Notes: a model not told the origin generated them from the sequence alone. A stretch of DNA of 64,000 bases from Bin80 sp965220365 (GCA_965220365.1 OZ244823.1:1054001-1118000), one strand, 5' to 3'; shown: positions 45,699 through 53,490, counted from the stretch's first letter. A program made the numbers and translations.

Positions 45699-46790
45699 TC
45701 AGTTGACCAGCCATGCACTAAACCGCTCGTTCATTTCGTCCTGATGGTCAACCCACCAAGCTGAGTTATAACGTAGGGCACGCTGTGTATTGGCGGGGCT
45801 CGCCGGCATGTGTGGTTCCATGTCTATGCCAGCCACCACATGAGTAGTCACCAGTGGCATCCCGGACTTCCGCACGGGGGAATATGAGATCCGCGTCCCG
45901 ATCCGCGACAATGATTCAGCACGGGTTGCAAAGACAACATATTCCAGGGCCTCCTTGAGGCGCGGAGTACCTCGGACAATTCCGATCTGTCCCACATCAA
46001 GCATCTGTCCATCCCACACAATTACGAACGGCTGATCTTCAAGCACCTGTGCGTTGAAGATGCGACCGTTGTAGGCGGTGGTCATGATCACTTCCCCGTC
46101 GGCCAGCATTTGTGGTGGTTGGGCACCAGCCTCCCACCAGATTACCTCGTCCTTGATCGTTTCGAGTTTTGCAAAAGCACGGTCAACTCCCTCGGGAGTA
46201 TCCAGCGTAGCGTACACCTGATCTAGGGGTATTCCGTCTGCAATCAATGCCCATTCGAGATTTACCTGTGGTACTCGCCTCATTCCCCGGCGACCGGGGA
46301 AGGTCTCCAGGTCGAAAAAATCGGCCATGGTGGTAGGCTTGGGGCTAGGAATTGTCGCCTCACTATAGGCATACACACTTGACCAATAGACATTGCCTAC
46401 ACCACATTCGGTCAGGCTTTCGGCCGCAAAATCCTCAATAGCGGGTGTTCCATCGGGGCTAGGCGGTAATATGTCGATGTCGATTGGTTCCAGAAGTCCT
46501 TCGTCGCATCCCCGTACCGCGTCGGCGAATTCCAGATCCACTACATCCCAATGAATAGTGCCAACTTCCACCTGTGCGCGGATTTGGGCGAGGCCTCCGT
46601 TATAGTCCTCAATCTCAATATTGATGCCGGTCTCCTCAGCGAAGGGAATATTCACCGCCTCATTGACGGCTTGTCCATACGAGCCTCCCCAAGACACCGT
46701 CGTGATGGAGCGAGGAGCATCGGTGCCACACCCGGCAGCCAACAGGGCAACCAAGAGTAAGAAAGCAACTGATTTAATGGGATAATTCAT
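45699..46790 (-). CDS. Extracellular solute-binding lipoprotein, spermidine/putrescine-like
   Basis: A 363-residue periplasmic-binding protein. The lipobox is LLAAGC (Cys21), and VSWGGSYGQAVNEAV is the opening motif typical of PotD/PotF-type and Fe/polyamine SBPs. FPGRRGMRRVPQ, near the middle, is also characteristic. No ABC permease or ATPase is adjacent, so it is an orphan SBP in this window. Its partner may lie elsewhere, or it may act with another system. Confidence 0.82.
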   Translation of the reverse strand: MNYPIKSVAFLLLVALLAAGCGTDAPRSITTVSWGGSYGQAVNEAVNIPFAEETGINIEIEDYNGGLAQIRAQVEVGTIHWDVVDLEFADAVRGCDEGLLEPIDIDILPPSPDGTPAIEDFAAESLTECGVGNVYWSSVYAYSEATIPSPKPTTMADFFDLETFPGRRGMRRVPQVNLEWALIADGIPLDQVYATLDTPEGVDRAFAKLETIKDEVIWWEAGAQPPQMLADGEVIMTTAYNGRIFNAQVLEDQPFVIVWDGQMLDVGQIGIVRGTPRLKEALEYVVFATRAESLSRIGTRISYSPVRKSGMPLVTTHVVAGIDMEPHMPASPANTQRALRYNSAWWVDHQDEMNERFSAWLVN

Positions 46791-46856
46791 GATTTGATTT
46801 TTTGGTTTACTGCTATAGTGACGGATAAAGGCTTAAACTTTCGCAAAAGAAGAAGC

Positions 46857-47072
46857 TCATCTCTTGTAGTGGGTAGCCTGTAATTTGAGTTCTGGTTGGA
46901 ACTGCATGTATGGTTGCCAAACGAGCAAACAACTTAGGTATTCTTGAATGAATATTGCCAATTGGCCCGAAGTTAGTGGTTCCATTTTTTCCAATCGGGG
47001 CGGTAATGCCGGAGCCGAATTTGAGTCAGGAGGCCGCTCTTCGCCAGAGATTGGAGTCGAGCAGAACATCAT
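46857..47072 (-). CDS. Possible small coupled ORF after coaD
   Basis: A 71-residue frame whose ATG-ATG start overlaps the coaD stop (ATGATG next to TGA), suggesting translational coupling. The product (MMFCSTPISGEE to QATHYKR) has no recognised domain and no signal peptide. It could be spurious; it is listed because of the stop-start overlap and because nothing else occupies the region. Confidence 0.22.
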   Translation of the reverse strand: MMFCSTPISGEERPPDSNSAPALPPRLEKMEPLTSGQLAIFIQEYLSCLLVWQPYMQFQPELKLQATHYKR

Positions 47073-47539
47073 TTTTTCATGAGCTCCTCTGCAATCACCG
47101 CAGGCACAAAGGGGCGGATATCTCCATCCCATCGCAGGATATCGCGAACCAGAGAGGAACTCGTCAGAGCGTGGGCTGCAGAAGTATGGAAAAACACCGT
47201 GTCAAGTTCTGGAACCATCCTGCGATTTGTATGCGCCATCCGTGACTCGTAATCAAAGTCCCGGGAAGTACGCAGACCCCGTACCAGCGCACAGGCTCCC
47301 AAATTTTTTGCGTGCTCGGCAATCAGGCCATCAAAGCTCATGACCTGGATGTCATCCAAGTGAGTAGTGGCCCGCTGAATCAGGTCAATACGCATTTCTG
47401 GAGGCAGGAGGGTTGACTTCTCCGCGTGAATGGCGACCGTGATCACGAGTCGGTCAAAGACAGAAAGTGCACGCTCCGCAATATCCAGATGACCAAGTGT
47501 GAAGGGATCAAATGTGCCGGGATAGACAGCCAGTTTCAT
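47069..47539 (-). CDS. coaD: Phosphopantetheine adenylyltransferase
   Basis: A 156-residue nucleotidyltransferase. YPGTFDPFTLGHLDI contains the TxGH motif that binds ATP and pantetheine, and ALVRGLRTSRDFDYESRMA is the family's second motif, for phosphopantetheine adenylation in CoA synthesis. ATG at 47539 (MKLAVYPGTF) is four bases after the rsmD stop; the longer frame to 47560 overlaps rsmD. Pairing of rsmD with coaD is common in bacteria. Confidence 0.95.
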   Translation of the reverse strand: MKLAVYPGTFDPFTLGHLDIAERALSVFDRLVITVAIHAEKSTLLPPEMRIDLIQRATTHLDDIQVMSFDGLIAEHAKNLGACALVRGLRTSRDFDYESRMAHTNRRMVPELDTVFFHTSAAHALTSSSLVRDILRWDGDIRPFVPAVIAEELMKK

Positions 47540-47543
47540 GGAA

Positions 47544-48077
47544 TTATGCCTGGAATACACTTACGTGCGTGCGGCCGTAGCCACGTGTGGTGTCAAGAGA
47601 TGGATGCCCGGTAAATTGGGTTCGTGTATCGTGTTCAACCACAAACAGTCCTCCAGGGCGCAAACAGGGAAGTGCAAGATCCGGGAGATCATTCATTGTT
47701 TCAAGTTCGTATGGGGGATCGGCAAGAATGAGATCCAATAGAGTTCCGTGATACTGTTTCAGATAGATTACGGCATCCGCACATAAAAAATGACATTTTG
47801 AGGTTAAGTCCAACTGTTCAGCATTTTTCCGTGAGGCATTGACAGCTTTGCGATCCGATTCCACGAGAATCGCACGGTGTGCACCGCGGCTGAGCCCCTC
47901 CAGTGCGAGAGCACCCGTGCCGGAAAACAGGTCAAGCAGCCGGGCATCCTTTAACGAAATTCTGGCCTCAATCAAAGCATACAATGCCTCGCGTACCCGG
48001 TCCGTAGTCGGACGCGTTTTCAGGTCTTTTGGTCGGGCCAATTTACGGCCGCGCAGACTGCCGGCAATGATACGCAT
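47544..48077 (-). CDS. rsmD: 16S rRNA (guanine-N2)-methyltransferase RsmD
   Basis: A 177-residue methyltransferase. The N-terminus MRIIAGSLRGRKLARPKDLKTRPTTDRVREALY is the family signature. The SAM-binding motif is LLDLFSGTGALALEGLSRGA, and the catalytic motif DPPY is in LILADPPYEL. It would methylate G966 of 16S rRNA (E. coli numbering). It forms a two-gene unit with coaD and is divergent from the reductase gene at 48153. Confidence 0.93.
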   Translation of the reverse strand: MRIIAGSLRGRKLARPKDLKTRPTTDRVREALYALIEARISLKDARLLDLFSGTGALALEGLSRGAHRAILVESDRKAVNASRKNAEQLDLTSKCHFLCADAVIYLKQYHGTLLDLILADPPYELETMNDLPDLALPCLRPGGLFVVEHDTRTQFTGHPSLDTTRGYGRTHVSVFQA

Positions 48078-48152
48078 TATGGTTTCTTCCTATTTTTATG
48101 CGGACGCATCATACATGAATCGCAGGCGTAGTAACGGTAAATCTGAAATCCT

Positions 48153-49061
48153 ATGCGCATACTTTTAACAGGTGGGACAGGTTTTGTTGGCCGCTATGTA
48201 CTACGTGAGTTATTGACAAAAGGCTATCAGGTTCGTGTTCTCGTACGACGGGGTGGTGCTCCAGAGGGGTTTGAAGGGGAACAGGTGGAGGTTGTACGCG
48301 GAGATATTAACGGTACTCTGGGGCAGTTCATGGACGATGTGGATGGAGTGGTTCATCTGGTGGGGATCATTGAAGAGGTACCAGCGCAAAAAGTAACCTT
48401 TGAAGCACTTCATACGCGGGCAACGCAAAATGTCGCCAACGCTGCCAGGATAGCTTGCGTGCCCAGGCTCGTCTTCGTGAGTGCCAATGGGGCCTCACAG
48501 CACGGGGCAACGAAGTACCAGACCACGAAATGGGCTGCCGAAGAAGCCGTGCGGAACTCAGACCTTGATCACTGGTGTGTTCTTTGCCCTGGATTGATTT
48601 TTGGAGATCCGGGAATGGAGCGAGAAGAGTTTTGTACCGTGCTCTCGAGAACTCTGATTAAGCCGTTTCCCATTCTTCCGGTATTCGGCAATGGTCTCTA
48701 TCAACTGCAGCCTGTTTCCGTGGAAGAGGTCGCGGAGGCAACCGTCCAGGCTTTGACCCTCCCCGGGGCACATGGACAGACCGTTCCGCTTGTGGGTCAT
48801 AACCGATTGACCTATATTGAGTTGTTGGATGTGATCACCCGAGCACTTGGGATGAAGCCGAAGCCAAAAATAAAATTGCCCCTGTCGTTTGTGCGTGCCG
48901 GGATGCGCTTTGGCGGCAGCATGTTGCCGATCACGCCAGATCAACTCACCATGCTCATTGCCGGTAATGTTGGAGACGCGTCCCATTTCTACAATCTATT
49001 CCAGGTGACTGAGCGCCCATTCAACGAAGAGAATCTGGGGTATTTGCGTCTTCGGTTGTAG
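48153..49061 (+). CDS. NAD(P)-binding epimerase/reductase, complex I NDUFA9-like
   Basis: A 302-residue extended short-chain dehydrogenase. The Rossmann motif is LLTGGTGFVGRYVLREL. The middle GVVHLVGIIEE and the loss of the usual YxxxK in favour of KYQTTKWAAEEAV place it in the NDUFA9/SDR_a5 group. Such proteins assist quinone-linked or complex I functions; the substrate is unknown. It is divergent from rsmD with 75 bases between starts. Confidence 0.85.
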   Translation: MRILLTGGTGFVGRYVLRELLTKGYQVRVLVRRGGAPEGFEGEQVEVVRGDINGTLGQFMDDVDGVVHLVGIIEEVPAQKVTFEALHTRATQNVANAARIACVPRLVFVSANGASQHGATKYQTTKWAAEEAVRNSDLDHWCVLCPGLIFGDPGMEREEFCTVLSRTLIKPFPILPVFGNGLYQLQPVSVEEVAEATVQALTLPGAHGQTVPLVGHNRLTYIELLDVITRALGMKPKPKIKLPLSFVRAGMRFGGSMLPITPDQLTMLIAGNVGDASHFYNLFQVTERPFNEENLGYLRLRL

Positions 49062-49771
49062 GATAGGGAATGATATTCATGAGTAACAAAGCCATGCAAT
49101 GCTTCTTGGGTTCATTTCACGGGTCGTTGGAGTCACCAATGTGAACCCTCTTTGTCGTGCAGCCCGTCCAATCCCGGAGGCCAGTGGATTGTAGATGCGT
49201 TGTGATTTTCAGGATCCGCATGGCCGCAACGTGCAACCCAGCAGGGAAGTTACTCAGAGGCAGAGTGCAAATCCCATTTTGGGTACAGGAAATATTGAGA
49301 GCGTCCAATTCCTCACCGTTCCAACCACAGAACTCTTCCACCGGGAAGCCCCAAACCCCACTAGCCTGAACCCCCTCGGGAATTCAGGCTAGCGACGACA
49401 TGGTGGTTATGGTTGCCGTATCACCCCTGCACATGATGGTTCGTTAGCCGAAGTTTAACGTGCGCCGTGGAAAGGCGCGTTTTCCTTGGGTTAGGTCTTC
49501 TTGGTATTCAAACTAACTTTTTTCTACAGAGATAAGCCCCTGATACGTGCTGACGCGCGCAAAAACCGCCTCGTTCTCCAGGGCGATTCTCGGTCGTTTT
49601 CGTTCCGCTCAACCGCACTCAAACCGCCCATCTCCGCGCACTTGGTCAACTGTGAACTTCAAAGAAAGTCAGACCGCACGCATATATGCGCGACCTGACT
49701 TACTTCAAAGTAACATACCCGTGTACAACCGTGGCGTTTGCCTTATGCCATGTTGCCCACGTGATACGGCG
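49062..49771. other. Gap before the accessory island
   Basis: 710 bases between convergent genes without a supported gene. Short frames overlap in several phases and have no domains. A short GCGCC/GGCGC hairpin (49462-49466 with 49474-49478) followed by a T-run and CC near 49480 could be a terminator for the reductase, but it is weak. No tRNA was seen. Confidence 0.4.
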
Positions 49772-50017
49772 TTATGTATGGCTATGAGTATCGTGCATCC
49801 TAAACCTTTTGACTGCATCATAGAAGCCGTATGCAATGATACCAAATACTCCAAGCCAAAGCCATGAAGGATCCGAGTAGATCACAAACATGCTAGCAAA
49901 TACGATTGATGCACAGCAAGTAACCAATATATTTTGGATGGGAGATAGCTTTTGTTTCCAAATTGAAGCTATCGCACCTACAACCAACAATGCGATAACA
50001 TAAATACTCGTAAACAT
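49772..50017 (-). CDS. Small membrane protein, unknown
   Basis: An 81-residue protein with two hydrophobic segments (IYVIALLVVGAIASIW and LWLGVFGIIAYGFYDAV) and a His-rich C-terminus (HDTHSHT). It starts three bases after the end of the Cys/Gly-rich lipoprotein. A purine-rich AGGGAG lies about six bases upstream of the ATG, inside the lipoprotein stop region. No family was recognised. The two probably form a transcriptional pair. The DNA here is AT-richer than the core genes. Confidence 0.6.
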   Translation of the reverse strand: MFTSIYVIALLVVGAIASIWKQKLSPIQNILVTCCASIVFASMFVIYSDPSWLWLGVFGIIAYGFYDAVKRFRMHDTHSHT

Positions 50018-50020
50018 GAT

Positions 50021-50716
50021 CTACTCCCTCCCACACGCCCACTTTGGCAAGTCTTCTTCGCACCATGTGCATCCACATAACCACAAGCCTCCTACAAATC
50101 CGACCCAACCACCCGTCCAAGCCCCAACAAATCCGCACGCATAAACTCTAATCATATCTCCGCACGCTCCTTCGCCACCACCACAAGCTTGACAACCTTC
50201 ATCTTCATCCGAAATTTTGTTAAGAGTGTGATAAGCCGTGGGATATTGTGTATTCCTGAGTTGATCCAAATTTTCTAAAAATCCATCAATACGCTCACTT
50301 GTCATTTCACATCTTTCTGAAAATCCGGGTTCATTCTGAATTTCAGCAAATACAGGGAATCTGTCTACCAAAGATCTTGCTGTTTCACGGACTTCAATCA
50401 TATGTTCTTCTGGAAAAAACCTTGATAATGGAATCGTATCGCCTTCATTATCAATGATCCCAATTTCCGCCTTAAATGCCTTAGATAACGATTCTTTCGT
50501 TACGCCATTATCCAAGGCATCAAACAACATATTCATACTGCGCTGATGGAGTTGATTCAAATTTTTGAACTCGTCAGATTCAACAATTTCGGATACTAAT
50601 TTTGCATCCTCAACAATCATTTCATCCTCACGATCATCATCGTAAGTAATTTCGGCAATCTGGTTGTCAGAACAACCGCTTACCAACACCGCGAAGACCG
50701 CGAGGAAGAGTGTCAA
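50021..50716 (-). CDS. Cys/Gly-rich lipoprotein, candidate phase-variable gene (ATG out of frame)
   Basis: A 231-residue frame whose only in-frame start is TTG at 50716. It has a hydrophobic leader and lipobox LVSGC. A better start, ATG at 50771 (MTKRFRLGRSSSPP), lies upstream but is separated by a run of 10 G:C pairs. With 9 pairs the two join to a complete lipoprotein signal sequence (HFSFLTLFLAVFAVLVSGC). With 10 the ATG frame runs into a stop soon after. The C-terminal 60 residues are rich in Cys and Gly, with CQACGGGEGACG, YACGFVGAWTGGW and LWLCGCTWC. No family recognised; a surface-exposed, switchable protein is inferred. Confidence 0.6.
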   Translation of the reverse strand: MTLFLAVFAVLVSGCSDNQIAEITYDDDREDEMIVEDAKLVSEIVESDEFKNLNQLHQRSMNMLFDALDNGVTKESLSKAFKAEIGIIDNEGDTIPLSRFFPEEHMIEVRETARSLVDRFPVFAEIQNEPGFSERCEMTSERIDGFLENLDQLRNTQYPTAYHTLNKISDEDEGCQACGGGEGACGDMIRVYACGFVGAWTGGWVGFVGGLWLCGCTWCEEDLPKWACGRE

Positions 50717-50727
50717 AAATGAAAAAT

Positions 50728-50737
50728 GGGGGGGGGG
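50728..50737. repeat. Run of 10 G (C on the coding strand) in the lipoprotein 5' end
   Basis: The minus strand reads CCTCCT followed by ten C. It lies between ATG 50771 and the lipoprotein frame. Such homopolymers slip in replication. The current length puts the ATG one base out of frame. Confidence 0.85.
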
Positions 50738-50852
50738 AGGAGGATCTCCCCAAACGAAAACGTTTAGTCATTTTAAAATAGCGTTTTGTTTAAAATTTTG
50801 TGAAAGTGTCGGGTAACGTATTGCCCCCGACGTTTGCGAGCCCGCAATATAC

Positions 50853-50860
50853 AAAAAAAT
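50853..50860. repeat. 8-bp target-site duplication, left
   Basis: AAAAAAAT, identical to 53483-53490; the pair brackets the IS1595-family element. Confidence 0.9.
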
Positions 50861-50888
50861 GGGAATTATATACGTGAGTACCCATAAA
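50861..50888 (+). repeat. Left 28-bp terminal inverted repeat of the IS1595-family element
   Basis: Perfect inverted match to 53455-53482; the first mismatch is one base further in. Confidence 0.92.
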
Positions 50889-50922
50889 ATCGGCATTCCT
50901 GAAATGGCATCTGCATTGCTCT

Positions 50923-51084
50923 TTACCGATTCTTAATCGTCCGCGGGGGAGTGTTTAGTAGAATCTTTGCAAATTTCTCTGGCTCCATAGGAATGGACCC
51001 GCTTACCTCTGACCAATCCTTTGGTGGACGGCCTCTGGGCCTACTGGCTTTCTTGGTTTTGGACTGCTTCTTTGGTTGCTTCAT
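50923..51084 (-). CDS. 53-residue basic AT-hook-like protein in the transposon
   Basis: ATG at 51084 to TAA at 50923. The N-terminal third is very basic (MKQPKKQSKTKKASRPRGRPPK) with the AT-hook core RPRGRPPK. The rest (DWSEVSGSIPMEPEKFAKIL and TPPRTIKNR) looks like a short folded tail. It follows the methyltransferase-HNH gene by 40 bases on the same strand and lies inside the transposon ends. It may bind DNA, for example the element's ends or the methylated site. No family is assigned. Confidence 0.6.
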   Translation of the reverse strand: MKQPKKQSKTKKASRPRGRPPKDWSEVSGSIPMEPEKFAKILLNTPPRTIKNR

Positions 51085-51124
51085 GGGCGTGTGCTTCCTG
51101 TTTCATTGGGAATAATATACGAAG

Positions 51125-52300
51125 TTATGCCGCTAATCGGAGATGCTTTTGCAAGTACTCCATGCCACGATCCCCTTTGACGCTATTGCAATGCCCGCAG
51201 AGGAGTTGCAGGTTGTCTATGTGGTCAGTTCCCCCTTTGGATTTAGCGATAACATGATCAACTGTAAGATTTCGCAACAGAAAATGTTCAGCACAACCAA
51301 GGCAGTAACCCGCCTGGAGACCATAAAGCTTTTCCTTGTTTTCTTTGCAATTGTATCGGGGAAGTTTGCCCATGTCGGTACGTGTGGGAATATCCGTCCG
51401 ATGGTTAACATCTTTGAATAATACTCCCTGAGCATCCGTGATTCGTTCGACAACGAGTCTTGCCGCAACACCGGACAGATCTATTCCCATCCATTGACGG
51501 TCTAAATTGTGAGCAGCCACACAGGTTGTTGCACAACCGCAGAAGGGATCAAATACAAGATCCCCCTTGTTGCTGGATGCTTGGATGATGCGGTTTAATA
51601 GAGCAAGGGGCTTTTGCGTTTTGAAGCCGGTACGTTCCTTTGTTGTTGCGGACAAAGTAGGAATATGAATAACATCCCCTATTTTTTTCCCATCTGGATA
51701 AGTCTTTCCATAATATACCGTTCCGTCAGTTCGTCGTCTTTTAATCAATGCGTATTTCCGTCCTTTCTCATCTGTCTTATTGTACCGTGACAGGCGCTCG
51801 TCTTTGTATGGTACGGTTTGGTTGTTCCACGTATAACCTTGATTAGCATACATAAGAATTGTATCGTGCTCTTGCTGATAACGGCGTTTTCTGGGAGTGC
51901 CACGATATCCTTTATTCCAGATCACTTCATTCCTAAAGTTCTTTCTCCCGAAGATCGCATCCATCATAATCTTCAGGTAATGGCTCATGGTTGGATCTAC
52001 GTGCAAGTAAATACTGCCAGTAGGCTTGAGCAGTCGCTTCATCTCCAGCAGCCTTGGTGCCATGTAGATCAGGTAAGATTTGTCGCTGTTGGTCAATGCG
52101 ACCATAATCACACGCCACAAAGCTTGATTCTTGTTCTGCAGCAAATCCAGCCACTCTAAGTCTATATCGCTGAGCGTCCATGTGTCTTTGAATTCAGCTC
52201 CTGCGGCTTGACTACCAATGGGAGCAGCATAGTCGGCATTGCTATTGAAGGGCGGATCCAGATAGATCAGATCGATCGTATCTGAATTCATCCCACGCAT
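51125..52300 (-). CDS. DNA methyltransferase with C-terminal HNH nuclease domain (phase-variable candidate)
   Basis: A 391-residue frame from ATG 52300. The amino-methyltransferase catalytic motif is LDPPFNSN (residues 14-21) and the SAM motif DPFCGCATTCVA (251-262), the beta-class order for N4-C or N6-A methylation. The C-terminus is an HNH nuclease with CLGC (333-336), VDHVIAKSKGGTD (347-359) and LCGHCNS (367-373). A fused nuclease suggests combined modification and restriction. The frame extends upstream of 52300 through the family motif IWTGDNLPI, but the only ATG there (52377) is on the far side of an 11-base G:C run and is out of frame at this length. With 12 (or 9) it would be read as one protein of about 417 residues. 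Confidence 0.85.
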   Translation of the reverse strand: MRGMNSDTIDLIYLDPPFNSNADYAAPIGSQAAGAEFKDTWTLSDIDLEWLDLLQNKNQALWRVIMVALTNSDKSYLIYMAPRLLEMKRLLKPTGSIYLHVDPTMSHYLKIMMDAIFGRKNFRNEVIWNKGYRGTPRKRRYQQEHDTILMYANQGYTWNNQTVPYKDERLSRYNKTDEKGRKYALIKRRRTDGTVYYGKTYPDGKKIGDVIHIPTLSATTKERTGFKTQKPLALLNRIIQASSNKGDLVFDPFCGCATTCVAAHNLDRQWMGIDLSGVAARLVVERITDAQGVLFKDVNHRTDIPTRTDMGKLPRYNCKENKEKLYGLQAGYCLGCAEHFLLRNLTVDHVIAKSKGGTDHIDNLQLLCGHCNSVKGDRGMEYLQKHLRLAA

Positions 52301-52352
52301 AATGGGAAGATTGTCTCCTGTCCATATCGTTTGGGCATGAAAATTTCTTTTC

Positions 52353-52363
52353 GGGGGGGGGGG
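52353..52363. repeat. Run of 11 G (C on the coding strand) at the methyltransferase 5' end
   Basis: The minus strand reads ATG TCA GAC ACA TA, then 11 C, then GAAAAG. At 11 the ATG frame stops at 28 codons (TGA after FPLCVG). At 12 or 9 it continues into the methyltransferase. It lies within the transposon. Confidence 0.88.
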
Positions 52364-52416
52364 TATGTGTCTGACATATGACCTAAGTCTAAATCACTTC
52401 ACAATTTCCACTTAAA

Positions 52417-53385
52417 TCAGTCCTGAATTGGAGTGTCTACTTTGCGAATAAGCGTTTTATACGTAATCAATTTCCCAAACAGTCCTTTAGCCGTTTGCTC
52501 CATTTGATCGACCGTATCCATGCCCCGGATATTATGGCGACCAACGAACTCATTTACATAGCGCTGTAGATGCTCCGGTGACATTCTATGGTACGTGCCG
52601 TAATAGCCTCGTTTCAACAGCGACCAGAAGGACTCCATGCCGTTGATATGGGCTTCACCGTCTACGTATTCCTTGACCGAGTGCTTAACGGTCGCGTGAG
52701 CAGCTCTCTTTAACGCCTGATATGCTTTTGCGTCATCAGTGTATACTTGTGCCTCTTGGCGTGAAGCGGTGTATACAAAGCCTGTGAGCGTCTTAGCAGT
52801 AGTGTCATAGATCACCTTTGCCCGGACGCGTTTCGTGCCACGATCCTTTGCTCCTACGACGGCTGTTTTCCCAACCGTTCCCCGCCCCGCATTCAGCTTC
52901 TTGTTCTCGTGCTTGTTCTTTTCCTTGCCGCCGATGTAGGTTTCGTCTACTTCAACCGGGCCGTGAAACTGTTCCAGTTCATAGTTCCACGATTCACGGA
53001 TTCTATGTGCCAGATACCATGCTGTTTTCTGCGTAACGTCCAAGTCACGGTGTAACTTCATACTGGACGTTCCCTTGATCCCTACATTGAGAATATAGAT
53101 GGCCATAGCCCAAGTCTGGTAGTCCAGCTTGGTATCCTGCATTACTGTTCCTATGCGTACGCTGAACCGCTTCCTGCACTCTCTGCATCGATACGGCATG
53201 GTTGGATGACTTGCTCCAGTCTGCACATTTGTTGATCCGCAGTGTGGACAGATAGGCTCGTTTCCCCAGCGCTGTTTGGCAAACCATGTTTCCGCCGTTG
53301 CGTTATCAGGAAACATCCTCATGAGTTTTTTCCATGAAAGCCCCTGTCGGTAGGATTGCCCTGGTCCAGTTCTCTGTTTGTGCAT
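52417..53385 (-). CDS. IS1595-family transposase
   Basis: A 322-residue transposase. An N-terminal zinc ribbon (CPHCGSTN, then YRCRECRKRF) precedes a DDE-type catalytic domain with VEVDETYIGGKEKNK (first Asp), VYTDDAKAY (second Asp) and the NGMESFWSLLKRGYYGTYHRM block with the final acidic residue and His, all typical of IS1595. No frameshift. It is the first gene in the element; the passenger genes follow downstream in the same direction and could be co-transcribed. Confidence 0.93.
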   Translation of the reverse strand: MHKQRTGPGQSYRQGLSWKKLMRMFPDNATAETWFAKQRWGNEPICPHCGSTNVQTGASHPTMPYRCRECRKRFSVRIGTVMQDTKLDYQTWAMAIYILNVGIKGTSSMKLHRDLDVTQKTAWYLAHRIRESWNYELEQFHGPVEVDETYIGGKEKNKHENKKLNAGRGTVGKTAVVGAKDRGTKRVRAKVIYDTTAKTLTGFVYTASRQEAQVYTDDAKAYQALKRAAHATVKHSVKEYVDGEAHINGMESFWSLLKRGYYGTYHRMSPEHLQRYVNEFVGRHNIRGMDTVDQMEQTAKGLFGKLITYKTLIRKVDTPIQD

Positions 53386-53454
53386 CGTATTTTACTGTGT
53401 CTGAATACCCAAATATACGAAACCCTATATATATTGTTGCAATTTTGGGGACTA

Positions 53455-53482
53455 TTTATGGGTACTCACGTATATAATTCCC
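53455..53482 (-). repeat. Right 28-bp terminal inverted repeat of the IS1595-family element
   Basis: Reverse complement of 50861-50888. It lies about 70 bp upstream of the transposase start, where the promoter is expected. Confidence 0.92.
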
Positions 53483-53490
53483 AAAAAAAT
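53483..53490. repeat. 8-bp target-site duplication, right
   Basis: AAAAAAAT, identical to 50853-50860. Confidence 0.9.

Larger units (their letters stand above)
50861..53482 (-). mobile_element. IS1595-family transposon with passenger genes
   Basis: A complete element of 2,622 bp. Perfect 28-bp terminal inverted repeats lie at 50861-50888 and 53455-53482 (outer end GGGAATTATATACGTGAGTA). The flanking 8-bp direct repeats AAAAAAAT (50853-50860 and 53483-53490) are the duplication length known for the IS1595 family. Inside, all on the minus strand, are the transposase, a methyltransferase-HNH fusion gene and a 53-residue basic protein. Passenger genes are known in some IS1595 subgroups. The element landed about 90 bp upstream of the lipoprotein ATG. 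Confidence 0.93.
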
